Origin: Lonepinella sp042485795 | GTDB taxonomy: Bacteria; Pseudomonadota; Gammaproteobacteria; Enterobacterales; Pasteurellaceae | DNA length: 64,000 nt | Assembly (NCBI RefSeq): GCF_042485795.1 | Contig: NZ_CP169368.1 | Location: 2,046,001 to 2,110,000, forward strand | Direction of reading: 5' to 3' | In this document: positions 17,631 to 26,440 of the stretch, piece by piece | Numbering within the stretch: the first letter of the stretch is position 1 | Layout of the letters: every line of letters begins with the position of its first letter | Position numbers and translations under genes: made by a program | Notes under the pieces: generated by a model | What the model saw: only the letters and a program-made list of their open reading frames with translations | The model's database searches: none | What the model was told of the DNA's origin: nothing

Positions 17631-18989
17631 ATGAAAAATATTTTTACAAAAACCTTATTATCCTCTGCTTTATTAGTAGCAACTGGTGCAGCTAACGCTG
17701 CTGCATTTCAATTAGCTGAAATTTCAACTTCTGGTTTAGGTCGTGCTTATGCGGGTGAAGCCGCTATTGCGGATAATGCTGGTGTGGTAGCAACTAATCC
17801 TGCATTAATGAGTTTATTTAAACGTCCTGAAATTTCACTAGGTGCAATTTATGTGGATCCGAATATTGATATTGAGGGAACTACATTATATGGCACTGGA
17901 GCAGATACCAATGCAAATGCCAAAAACATCGCCAAAAGTGCGGCGGTTCCAAATATCTATTTTGTTGCTCCGCTCAATGATAAATTTGCGGTCGGCGGTG
18001 GATTAAATGTGAACTATGGTTTAGCCACTGAATATGATGATAATTATTCGGCTGGTTTTATTGCTGGGAAAACCGACCTAACCGCATTAAACTTGAATTT
18101 AAGTGGATCTTATAAAATATTAGACAGCCTTTCCTTAGGTTTAGGTGTAAATGCAGTTTATGCGGATGCAACTGTTGAACGCCGTTTAGGTTCTTTAAAT
18201 GCGACACCATATCTTACCGCTGCTCAACGATATTTCGCTGCAGGCAATACTGCTGGTGCTAGAGCCGCATTGGCAGCAGCTAGAAATGCTGCGAATAATC
18301 CATCATCTGCTGTGTTACGTAAAATTGAAGGGGACGAATGGGGCTTTGGTTGGAACGCTGGTTTAATGTGGCAAGTAACAGAAACAAGCCGTTTTGGTTT
18401 AGCTTATCATTCCAAAATTGATATTGATTTCGAAGGTGATTACAGTGATGCTGGTGATGCGTTAATGATTGCTCCAGCTTATAGCTTATCGCAAGGCAAT
18501 CAATCTGGTTCATTAACCTTACCATTACCTGCTTACTGGGAATTCTCTGGTTTCCATCAAGTGACCGATAAATTTGCTTTCCACTATAGCTGGAAATATA
18601 CCGAATGGTCTAAATTTAAAGAATTACGTGCGGTAGGTTCTTCAGGTAAAGAATTATTCCAAAAAACTGAAAAATATCGTGATAGTTCACGTTTAGCCCT
18701 TGGTGCAACTTATAATGCGACTGATGCGTTAACCGTGCGTGCTGGTATTGCTTATGACGAAACCGCTGCAGGCGATCATCATTCTATTTCAATTCCTGAT
18801 ACCGATCGCATGTGGTACAGTGTAGGGGCGACCTATCGATTTACCCCAGATCTTTCTGTTGATGTTGGTTTTGCTCACTTGCGTGGTAGCAACAACCATT
18901 TCAAAGAAACACAGTCAGGTGTAGTAACTGATGTGAAAGTAAAAGCCACTGCCAACCTTTACGGCTTAAACTTAAACTATCGTTTCTAA
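17631..18989 (+). CDS. fadL: Long-chain fatty acid outer-membrane porin FadL
   Basis: Outer-membrane beta-barrel for long-chain fatty acids or other hydrophobic compounds. The start is placed at 17631 (MKNIFTKTLL), preceded by AGGAAAACC, giving about 452 residues and a signal peptide ending ANAAA. Mature N-terminus FQLAEISTSGLGRAYAGEAA and NPALMSLF are FadL hallmarks, and the last residues NLYGLNLNYRF end in aromatic Phe as outer-membrane proteins do. Confidence 0.93.
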   Translation: MKNIFTKTLLSSALLVATGAANAAAFQLAEISTSGLGRAYAGEAAIADNAGVVATNPALMSLFKRPEISLGAIYVDPNIDIEGTTLYGTGADTNANAKNIAKSAAVPNIYFVAPLNDKFAVGGGLNVNYGLATEYDDNYSAGFIAGKTDLTALNLNLSGSYKILDSLSLGLGVNAVYADATVERRLGSLNATPYLTAAQRYFAAGNTAGARAALAAARNAANNPSSAVLRKIEGDEWGFGWNAGLMWQVTETSRFGLAYHSKIDIDFEGDYSDAGDALMIAPAYSLSQGNQSGSLTLPLPAYWEFSGFHQVTDKFAFHYSWKYTEWSKFKELRAVGSSGKELFQKTEKYRDSSRLALGATYNATDALTVRAGIAYDETAAGDHHSISIPDTDRMWYSVGATYRFTPDLSVDVGFAHLRGSNNHFKETQSGVVTDVKVKATANLYGLNLNYRF

Positions 18990-19013
18990 TTGATTACAAA
19001 TTAGCATATAATC

Positions 19014-19038
19014 GGGCGTAACTTTTACGCCCTTTTTT
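19014..19038 (+). terminator. Intrinsic terminator of fadL
   Basis: GGGCGTAA pairs with TTACGCCC around a 3-nt loop and is followed by six T residues. It lies 25 bp after fadL and just before the ogt start. Confidence 0.88.
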
Positions 19039-19049
19039 ATTGAATAACC

Positions 19050-19586
19050 ATGATCGACTATTGCTATTACGCTTCTCCCATTGGCAAACTATTAATCTTA
19101 GCGGAAAATAATCGGCTCACCCATTTAGACTTTGAGCTTGAACAAATTGCCCCAAATCCTAACTGGCACTATCAACCTGATTTACCGATTTTTCAACAAA
19201 TTTGCACCGCACTTGAACGTTATTTTCAAGGTCAACCAGAAACCTTTGCAGAGATTCCTTTAGCACCTAAAGGAACGTTATTTCAACAACAAATTTGGCA
19301 AGCATTACGTCAGATTCCCTATGGCAAAGATTTAAGCTATGGCGAATTAGCTCAACAAATAAATAACCCTAAAGCAGTACGAGCGGTGGGTGGTGCAGTG
19401 GGACGCAATCCGATCAGTATTATTATTCCTTGTCATCGTGTGCTAGGCAAAGATCGCCAATTAACGGGATTCGGTGGTGGCTTACCCACCAAACGCTATT
19501 TATTAGATTTAGAACAGATCCCTTATGTCAATAAGGGTGTCGAATATGTTAAACAAAAATTATTGAAAAAATACACCGCACTTTAA
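19050..19586 (+). CDS. ogt: Methylated-DNA--protein-cysteine methyltransferase
   Basis: Suicide repair of O6-alkylguanine in DNA. 178 residues. The acceptor is Cys128 in IIPCHRVLG, with the preceding helix-turn-helix block YGELAQQINNPKAVRAVGGAVGRNP. No Ada-type regulatory domain. It abuts mutH (1 bp between stop and start), so the two DNA-repair genes are translationally linked. Confidence 0.95.
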   Translation: MIDYCYYASPIGKLLILAENNRLTHLDFELEQIAPNPNWHYQPDLPIFQQICTALERYFQGQPETFAEIPLAPKGTLFQQQIWQALRQIPYGKDLSYGELAQQINNPKAVRAVGGAVGRNPISIIIPCHRVLGKDRQLTGFGGGLPTKRYLLDLEQIPYVNKGVEYVKQKLLKKYTAL

Positions 19587-19587
19587 G

Positions 19588-20265
19588 ATGAGAAATATCA
19601 ACAGTCCACAAACTGAACAAGAACTTTTGCAACGAGCCAATGCTATTGCTGGCTTAACCTTTGCCGAATTGGCGGAAGAACTAGGCATTATTGTTCCCCC
19701 TGATTTAAAACGAGATAAAGGTTGGGTAGGTCAATTAATCGAAACGGCTTTAGGGGCAAAAGCGGGCAGTAAACCTGAACAAGATTTCGTGCATTTAGGT
19801 ATTGAGTTAAAAACCATTCCGATTAATTCAAACGGTTATCCACTAGAAACCACCTTTGTCAGCCTTGCTCCATTATTACAAAATTCAGGTGTAGATTGGC
19901 AACATTCACACGTTAAACATAAACTGAGCAAAGTATTATGGATTCCCGTGCAAGGCGAACGTCAAATTCCACTGGCAGAGCGTTATATTGGTAGCCCAAT
20001 TTTGTGGCAACCAAACTCACGGCAAGAGCAACAATTACGCCGAGATTGGGAAGAATTAATGGATTACATTGTACTCGGTAAAGTCGCACAAATTAATGGA
20101 ACATTAGGTGATGTATTACAACTCCGCCCCAAAGGTGCAAATAGTCGAGCAATCACCAAAGGCATTGGTAAAAATGGCGAAATGATTGATACCTTGCCAT
20201 TAGGATTTTATTTACGCAAAGAATTTACCGCAGAAATTTTGCAAAATTTTTTATTGGGGAAATAA
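19588..20265 (+). CDS. mutH: DNA mismatch repair endonuclease MutH
   Basis: Nicks the unmethylated strand at hemimethylated GATC in methyl-directed mismatch repair. 225 residues. Catalytic D-x(6)-E-x-K is in DFVHLGIELKTI (Asp66, Glu73, Lys75), equivalent to Asp70, Glu77, Lys79 of E. coli. The C-terminal block PLGFYLRKEFT is conserved. Confidence 0.95.
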   Translation: MRNINSPQTEQELLQRANAIAGLTFAELAEELGIIVPPDLKRDKGWVGQLIETALGAKAGSKPEQDFVHLGIELKTIPINSNGYPLETTFVSLAPLLQNSGVDWQHSHVKHKLSKVLWIPVQGERQIPLAERYIGSPILWQPNSRQEQQLRRDWEELMDYIVLGKVAQINGTLGDVLQLRPKGANSRAITKGIGKNGEMIDTLPLGFYLRKEFTAEILQNFLLGK

Positions 20266-20370
20266 CTAATATATCTCCAGTAAAATTAAGGATTAAATTT
20301 CCTATAACACCAAACTTAACCCTTAATTGAATAGCTAGACTTTAAATCCGCTCAAACCACTTTTAGTTGC

Positions 20371-21393
20371 TTATTGCACAGGATTCTGTCCCTTTAAAAT
20401 CTGCTCCGCATTTTCCTTGCTTAGTTCATAATTATAATATTTTTTATAAAACTGTTGGGTTTTCGCGACCATATCAATATCAGCAAATTGTGCTGGGTGG
20501 AATAATTTGGCTGCCCATAGAATTTGTAAGGCTTCTTCACCGCTATAACGATCCCAAGGGAATGTACCTGTTGGATTAACAAAAACTTTACCATTTTTCA
20601 CCGCACTTACACTTGCCCAAAGGGGATCTGCCTTGATTTGCTCTACCGCTTTATCCGCATTAGAACTGCCCACAATAATGACATCGGGGTTGGCTTTCAG
20701 CACGTCTTCAATATTCACTTCTACTAAATTGGCTTGATCTTCAAAGGCATTGTGACCACCTGCTAATTTGACCCACTCACCGATAATAGACTTTCCACCG
20801 TCAATTTTAAACAGGTTCGAACCGTTGGAAATATGAATCACACTTGGGCGTTTTTCCTGTGGAACGTCTTTCAACCGCTCATTCACCAACTGAATATTAG
20901 CATCTAATTCTTGAATATAGTCTTCTGCAATGGTTGGGGCTTTGTCACCTAACACGTCAGCCGTAATGCGAACAGTTTTCTTCAAGCCATCAAAATCCTG
21001 AAAACCAATTAATAATGCTTTCAGCCCTGCTTTTTCCACTTCTTCTTGAGCAGGTTTATTGGACACCAACACCACATCAGGCTTGGCAGTCAACAACTCT
21101 TCTAACTGCACACCATTTTGGCTATTAATCGCTGGTACATTTTTAATGTTCGGATACACCGCATTAAACCACGGATTAGCTTTAATCACATTGGTCGTCC
21201 CCACTAATTTATCCGCTCCACCCAGTAACAGCACCACTTGATTATTAGCGTGCCACAGATCCACTACACGCTCTACTTGGTCGGGAATCTCTACCATTTT
21301 GCCTTTTACATCAGTAATGGTTTTGGCAAAAGCCATGTTAGCCGTTAAGCTCAGAGATAATACTGTGGTGATAAGCCATTTTTTTAGTTTCAT
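20371..21393 (-). CDS. ABC transporter periplasmic binding protein (siderophore/heme/B12/molybdate class)
   Basis: 340 residues with signal peptide (ends NMAFA) and a class III binding-protein fold: two lobes joined by a long helix. Recognisable blocks are RVVDLWHANNQVVLLLGGADKLVGTT, KPDVVLVSN, IHISNGSNLFKIDGGKS and LKANPDVIIVG. Ligand is uncertain. The adjacent FepA-like receptor favours a ferric siderophore, but Haemophilus MolA-type molybdate binders belong to the same fold family. Last gene of the permease-ATPase-binding protein operon. Confidence 0.85.
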   Translation of the reverse strand: MKLKKWLITTVLSLSLTANMAFAKTITDVKGKMVEIPDQVERVVDLWHANNQVVLLLGGADKLVGTTNVIKANPWFNAVYPNIKNVPAINSQNGVQLEELLTAKPDVVLVSNKPAQEEVEKAGLKALLIGFQDFDGLKKTVRITADVLGDKAPTIAEDYIQELDANIQLVNERLKDVPQEKRPSVIHISNGSNLFKIDGGKSIIGEWVKLAGGHNAFEDQANLVEVNIEDVLKANPDVIIVGSSNADKAVEQIKADPLWASVSAVKNGKVFVNPTGTFPWDRYSGEEALQILWAAKLFHPAQFADIDMVAKTQQFYKKYYNYELSKENAEQILKGQNPVQ

Positions 21394-21405
21394 TTTTAGT
21401 CCTTA

Positions 21406-22194
21406 TTAGATTGATTTTATTGCACAAATTTTACGGTTTAATTCCGCCACGTTCACCATGCGTAGATCTGTATGATAAAGTGCGGTGAGATTTTGTTCAG
21501 TAATAATATCAAGGGTTTTGCCCACTTGCAGATTGCCTTGGTCGGTTAAAATGGCGACTAAGCTGTTGGGTAATTTGCTTTGTAATAACATTGGGTGATC
21601 GGGGTTGTGGGTGGTCATAATGATCGAAAATCCTTGTTCCGCCAATTCTTTAATCAGCGTTAAGGTTTTAAATACATTGCCGTAATCCAATGCTGAAGTC
21701 GGTTCATCAAATAAAATGAGTTGCGGTTGTTGTACCAGAATTTTGGCAATATTCACCAACTGTTTTTGTCCGCCACTAAGTTGCATATAGATTTTGTCGC
21801 TTAAATGCGAAATACCTAATTTCGCTAAGGCTTCATCAACAATAGCAAAATCCTGTTCGCTCGGCTGATCGAACAGGCTCAAATGCACCGCTCGCCCTAG
21901 CACCACATAATCACGCACGGCATATTGATAAGTTTCTGGTGGTTGTTGCGATACATAGGCAATATGTTTGGCAATTTCCTTGTGGCTTAATTCTGCCAAA
22001 TTGCGATTATTTAATAAAATTTCACCGCACTTTGGTTGCAGAAGTCCTGCGATACAGTTCAATAAAGTAGATTTTCCTGTGCCGTTCGCCCCAAGAATGG
22101 TGAGTAATTCCCCTTGCTTGACATGCAAATTGATATTTTGTAACAAGCTCGCTTGTTTGGCATGATGAAAGGATAAGTTTTTAATTTTTAACAT
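21406..22194 (-). CDS. ABC transporter ATPase, FecE/FepC/BtuD type
   Basis: 262 residues. Walker A GANGTGKST near residue 35, Q-loop SQQP, signature LSGGQKQLVNIA, Walker B LILFDEPTSALD and the His of TTHNPDH. It energises the FecCD-type permease encoded just upstream (13-bp gap). Confidence 0.95.
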   Translation of the reverse strand: MLKIKNLSFHHAKQASLLQNINLHVKQGELLTILGANGTGKSTLLNCIAGLLQPKCGEILLNNRNLAELSHKEIAKHIAYVSQQPPETYQYAVRDYVVLGRAVHLSLFDQPSEQDFAIVDEALAKLGISHLSDKIYMQLSGGQKQLVNIAKILVQQPQLILFDEPTSALDYGNVFKTLTLIKELAEQGFSIIMTTHNPDHPMLLQSKLPNSLVAILTDQGNLQVGKTLDIITEQNLTALYHTDLRMVNVAELNRKICAIKSI

Positions 22195-22207
22195 TTTTGC
22201 ACCGCAC

Positions 22208-23191
22208 TTATTTCACCATTCGCTGTTTCACTAGCACCCATGCGAAAAACGGTGCACCAATAAAGCCCGTTAAAATCCCGAGTGGAATTTCTTCCGTATA
22301 AAGATTTCTTGCCAAGGTATCGATCAATAACAGAAAGATTGCCCCAATTAAGGCGGCTAATGGTAAGGTTTTAATATTATCATCACCGATCAAAAGCCGT
22401 GCCAAATGGGGAATGACTAAGCCGATCCAACCTATCGTGCCACTTAAACACACGGCTGAAGCGGTGAGCAAGGTGGAACATAAGATCATTAAATTGCGTT
22501 CCATTTTGATATTCACGCCAATCAGTTTGGCTTGTTGTTCGCCCAATGAAAGCAAATTAATTCGCCAACGAAGTAGGAATAACACAAATGCGGTAAGGAT
22601 CATAATGGGAGAAAAGGCGAGCAAATTTTTAAAATTTGACTTGGTTAAACTGCCTAACGACCAATACACAATATCTGCCAGTTGCGTTTCGGGATCAGCA
22701 AGATATTTGATTAAACCTAAACTTGCCCCCATAAAACCACCGACAATAATCCCTGCTAACACTAAAATAATCATGCTATCTCGCCGCATTAATATTGGTA
22801 CAAGCATGGTTAGCGTAACGGCAATAATCCCACCGATAAAAGCGAACCCCTGAATAGAAAATGCCCCTAGCCCAAGTAAAATCGCAATAGACGCTCCGAT
22901 ACAAGCACCACCTGATACCCCCAATAAATCTGGTGAAACCAACGGATTTTTAAACACACCTTGATAGGTCACGCCAGCAATGGCAAGCCCAGCACCGACT
23001 AAAAGTGCGGTTAAAATTCGCGGTAATCTTAGGATTAAAATGACGTTATTCTCAATTTCGTTGGTATTGTTGCCTAACAAGGTAGCCACAACATTCTCAA
23101 GAGAAATAGACATTCGTCCCACAGAAAGGGAAATTAAGATGCCGACTAACAGTAGGCAAAATAAGAGAAAAAGAGATAAACGATATTTCAT
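22208..23191 (-). CDS. ABC transporter permease, FecCD family
   Basis: 327 residues with about ten membrane segments. FecCD blocks include LRLPRILTALLVGAGLAIAGVTYQGVFKNPLVSPDLLG and GTIGWIGLVIPHLARLLIG, both typical of siderophore and cobalamin permeases. One permease gene, so it is probably a homodimer. First gene of its operon; upstream is the tandem-repeat block. Confidence 0.94.
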   Translation of the reverse strand: MKYRLSLFLLFCLLLVGILISLSVGRMSISLENVVATLLGNNTNEIENNVILILRLPRILTALLVGAGLAIAGVTYQGVFKNPLVSPDLLGVSGGACIGASIAILLGLGAFSIQGFAFIGGIIAVTLTMLVPILMRRDSMIILVLAGIIVGGFMGASLGLIKYLADPETQLADIVYWSLGSLTKSNFKNLLAFSPIMILTAFVLFLLRWRINLLSLGEQQAKLIGVNIKMERNLMILCSTLLTASAVCLSGTIGWIGLVIPHLARLLIGDDNIKTLPLAALIGAIFLLLIDTLARNLYTEEIPLGILTGFIGAPFFAWVLVKQRMVK

Positions 23192-23280
23192 TTTAATAGT
23201 TTCGTATGTTATTTAATTGGTACATTGGCAAAGCCCCCCTCAGTCATTCGGACAGCTCCCCCCGCAAGCTGGGGGAGCGA

Positions 23281-23641
23281 AAATTACACAATCTTCTGTT
23301 CCTAAAATTTCACAGAACGAAAATACTTTCCTTTCCCCTGCTCACAGGGGATATTCCCGAAAGGGAATGAAATTTAAACAATCTTCTGTTCCTAAAATTT
23401 CACAGAACGAAAATACTTTCTTTTCCCCTGCTTACAGGGGATATTCCCGAAAGGTAATGACATTTACACAATCTTCCGTCCCTAAATTTCACAGAGCGAA
23501 AATACTTTCCTTCCCCCTGCTTGCGGGGAATATTCCCGAAAGGTAATGACATTTACACAATCTTCCGTCCCTAAATTTCACAGAGCGAAAATACTTTCCT
23601 TCCCCCCTGCTTGCGGGGGGAAGTCCCCGAAGGGGGATGGG
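23281..23641. repeat. Tandem repeat block, four units of 89-90 bp
   Basis: Units start at about 23281, 23370, 23460 and 23549. Each has AATCTTC(T/C)GT(T/C)CC, CACAGA(A/G)CGAAAATACTTTC, a CCCC(T)GC...GGGG hairpin and a second hairpin ATTCCCGAAAGGGAAT or a derivative. The preceding 23238-23280 stretch carries a related hairpin (GCTCCCCCC / GGGGGAGC). It fills most of the 23192-23779 gap between the permease and receptor genes; the final 130 bp is AT-rich and should hold the receptor promoter. Confidence 0.9.
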
Positions 23642-23779
23642 GGGCAAAAATTAATAAAAATAGTTTAACCGATTTAGCCAAAGGAATAAACAATCTTTAT
23701 ATAGACGTTTACATAATGTTAATTTCCAGTAAAATACGCTATCTACTCTTATATATAACCTAACCAAAAGGATTACTCC

Positions 23780-26065
23780 ATGTCTAAAAGCAAAACTATC
23801 AGCCACAAGCTATCTGTTATCAGCCTAGCATTTTTCTCTCTCTATGCCACTGCTGAAACGCAACAGCTTGATACTATTTCCGTCACAGCTGAAGATCCAA
23901 GCCATTCTGCCACCGCATCTCAAGCCCAACAATCACTAGGTCACACTACAGTAACCAGTCAAGCCATTGAAAAACAACCTGCGGTCAATGATATTGCTGA
24001 TGTAATTCGTCATCAACCAGGTGTCACCTACAATTCAGGCAGTGCCACAGGGCAATATGGCAATAAACGCCAAATTGATTTGCGTGGTATGGGGGCAGAA
24101 AACACGCTGATTTTAATCGATGGTAAACCTGCCACCTCTCGCCAATCAGCACGTTATGGACGTAATAACGGGCGTAATACCTTGGGCGACAGCAAATGGG
24201 TGCCGATTGAAGAAATTGAATCGGTTGAAGTGATTCGTGGTACCGAGGCTGCTCGCTATGGTAATGGGGCGATGGGTGGTGTGGTAAATATCAAAACTAA
24301 ACCTGTTACCGATAAATTAAAAGGCAGTATCACCTATAGTTTAAATGTACCTGAAAATAGCAAATATGGCACTAGCAACCGTGCGACTTTTAATTTAAGC
24401 GGTCCAATCCTGCAAGATGTATTAGGTTTCCGTTTATATGGTAGCTGGAATAAAACCAAACAAGATGCGATTGATGCCAATCCACCAACAGTAACTACTA
24501 GTAACAATGGAACCACCTCTACTACACATTATGCGGCTCGTGAAGGTGTACGCAACAAAGATATTGCTGGTCGTTTAAGCTGGAAAATCACCCCCGATCA
24601 AGTCTTAACCTTAGACGCAAGTTATAGCCGTCAAGGAAATTTATACGCTGGTGGTGATTCCGAATCTTCCAGCATTCCTGCTGCTACGTTAGCAATGCAA
24701 GGGGCAGAAACCAACCGTGTGTATCGTCAAGTTTATGCTCTGACTCATGAGGGGAAATGGTCTTGGGGTGAAAATAAAACCTACTTCCAATTTGATAAAA
24801 CGGTAAATAGCCGTTATCCAGTAGGTTTAGGTTATTCGGCGGAAGGCTCTTGGAGCGATTATTCTTTTGTTGATAGCAAGTTAACTAACTATCGTTTTAA
24901 TCATGAAATGATTATTCCATTTGAATGGCACGCTGATCACAAATTTACCCTTGGAATGGAAGCGAGCCACAGTAAATTAAATGATCCTGATTCAATGAAA
25001 TATGATTTTGTAAACAACGGTTTCTTCAATTTAGGAACGATTCCTTGGCTAGAACAAGGTAATCGTGGTGGTGAAACCAGTGCCAGTGAATATGGTCTTT
25101 TTGTTGAAGATGTGATTGATTTTAAACAAGGCACTGTAGTCACGCCAATGATTCGTTTTGATTATCATTCAGTATCTAAAGTCAACTGGAGTCCAAGCCT
25201 AAATATTAGTCATGATGTCAATCCTTATTTAACTATCAAAGGTGGTTTGGCACGTGCTTATAAAGCACCTAACCTATATCAATCCACACCAAACTACGTA
25301 TTAGCAAATCGTCAAAATAACTGCCCTGTAAATGGACGTGCTTTAGCTGATGTGGGTTCTTGCTATACGGTGGGAAATAAAGATCTAAAACCTGAAACTA
25401 GCTTTAATAAAGAAATTGGTTTTGAATTACACAATCAAGCAGGTTATAAACTAGGCTTGACTTACTATCACAATGCCTATCGTGACAAAATTGAAGCCGA
25501 TACCAATGTGTTAGCTACGGTTTATAATCCTGAATGGCGACGTGCAAGAATTAGTGAATCTGCTGGTACCACGGTTTATAAATGGGATAACATTCCTCGT
25601 GCCACCGTTGAGGGTTTAGAGGGCTATTTAAATTTACCGTTGATTGCGGATAAATTAGATTTCTCCACCAATTTTACTTATATTCGTAAAAGTGTGAACA
25701 AGACCACGGGCAACCCGTTGAGTTTAATGCCGAAATATACGATTAGTTCAACGCTGACCTATCAAGTTACAGATAACTTTGATTTTGCCACCACTTACAC
25801 CCGTTACGGCAAACAATTATCTCGTCCAAATGGAGTGCGTTATATGGACTTTAATACTGCCACAGGTTCAGATAAAACTGTACAAGATCGCTTAGGTAGC
25901 TATGGAGTTTGGGGAGCGAGCATCGGTTATAAATGGGGCGACTTTAGTGTGCGTGCTGGGGTAAGTAACATTTTGAATAAGCGGATTTATGTGACCAATA
26001 GTGCGGCGAGTAAATCGAATGAGATTGGGCGGGCGTATTATACGACACTTAAATATTCGTTCTAA
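23780..26065 (+). CDS. TonB-dependent receptor, FepA/IroN-like (catecholate siderophore)
   Basis: 761 residues. Signal peptide to about residue 25 (SLYATAE), TonB box LDTISVTAE, plug domain (DIADVIRHQPGV, GAENTLILIDGKP, EVIRGTEAARYGNGAMGGVVNI) and a 22-strand barrel ending YYTTLKYSF. The C-terminal part KWDNIPRATVEGLEGYLNLP, NKTTGNPLSLMPKYT reads like FepA/IroN. Probable ligand is a ferric catecholate siderophore. It diverges from the ABC importer operon, which would carry the ligand on through the inner membrane. Confidence 0.87.
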   Translation: MSKSKTISHKLSVISLAFFSLYATAETQQLDTISVTAEDPSHSATASQAQQSLGHTTVTSQAIEKQPAVNDIADVIRHQPGVTYNSGSATGQYGNKRQIDLRGMGAENTLILIDGKPATSRQSARYGRNNGRNTLGDSKWVPIEEIESVEVIRGTEAARYGNGAMGGVVNIKTKPVTDKLKGSITYSLNVPENSKYGTSNRATFNLSGPILQDVLGFRLYGSWNKTKQDAIDANPPTVTTSNNGTTSTTHYAAREGVRNKDIAGRLSWKITPDQVLTLDASYSRQGNLYAGGDSESSSIPAATLAMQGAETNRVYRQVYALTHEGKWSWGENKTYFQFDKTVNSRYPVGLGYSAEGSWSDYSFVDSKLTNYRFNHEMIIPFEWHADHKFTLGMEASHSKLNDPDSMKYDFVNNGFFNLGTIPWLEQGNRGGETSASEYGLFVEDVIDFKQGTVVTPMIRFDYHSVSKVNWSPSLNISHDVNPYLTIKGGLARAYKAPNLYQSTPNYVLANRQNNCPVNGRALADVGSCYTVGNKDLKPETSFNKEIGFELHNQAGYKLGLTYYHNAYRDKIEADTNVLATVYNPEWRRARISESAGTTVYKWDNIPRATVEGLEGYLNLPLIADKLDFSTNFTYIRKSVNKTTGNPLSLMPKYTISSTLTYQVTDNFDFATTYTRYGKQLSRPNGVRYMDFNTATGSDKTVQDRLGSYGVWGASIGYKWGDFSVRAGVSNILNKRIYVTNSAASKSNEIGRAYYTTLKYSF

Positions 26066-26267
26066 TTTAAATCGGTTTTCGCCGATGGCGACTTACTTTT
26101 TCTTTGCTTTGCCAAAGAAAAAGTAAGCAAAAAGAAAGGCAACCCCGATTTTGCCTTGTTTCCTGAAAACGATTTAATTTGCTTAACGGAAAATGGCTAA
26201 ACTCGCTACGCTCAAACAGACGCCATTTTCCTACAAATTAAATCATTTTCAGGCGGCAAAGACGGGG
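26066..26267 (+). repeat. Dispersed structured element 1, full copy
   Basis: It starts at the base after the receptor stop codon (TTTAAATCGG). First hairpin: CTTACTTTTTCTTTG with its complement, 15 bp. Second domain bounded by CCCCG (26143-26147) and CGGGG (26263-26267), with nested perfect stems 26162-26169/26246-26253, 26171-26180/26235-26244 and 26188-26197/26222-26231. The terminal loop holds ACTCGCTACGCTCAAACAG, nearly identical to that of the copy at 9022. Confidence 0.75.
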
Positions 26268-26288
26268 ACCCCGTTTAGGTTACAATAG

Positions 26289-26337
26289 AGTGCGGTGAGA
26301 AATCAGAAACTTTTGATTTTTTCACCGCACTTTTTTT
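26289..26337 (+). terminator. Inverted uptake-signal pair, terminator
   Basis: AGTGCGGTGA and TCACCGCACT pair, extended inside by AAATCA/TGATTT, followed by a run of T. It closes the receptor transcription unit. A further single uptake signal lies at about 26401-26411, before leuS. Confidence 0.8.
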
Positions 26338-26440
26338 CTGTTCATTTTCCCCGTTTTCCGCTATTCTATTACCCATTTTCCAAATCAAAACAATGCCGTA
26401 AAAAGTGCGGTGCTTTTTTAAGAAATTTTAAGGTAAAACT

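Noticed and set aside
20371..21393. Firm assignment of the binding protein as MolA
   Set aside because: Fold and size fit, but the neighbouring FepA-like receptor points to a siderophore; ligand residues cannot be decided by eye.
23217..23546. Open frame of 109 codons across the tandem-repeat block
   Set aside because: Its protein merely repeats the translated 89-90-bp unit, the frame slips between units, and there is no ribosome binding site or family resemblance.
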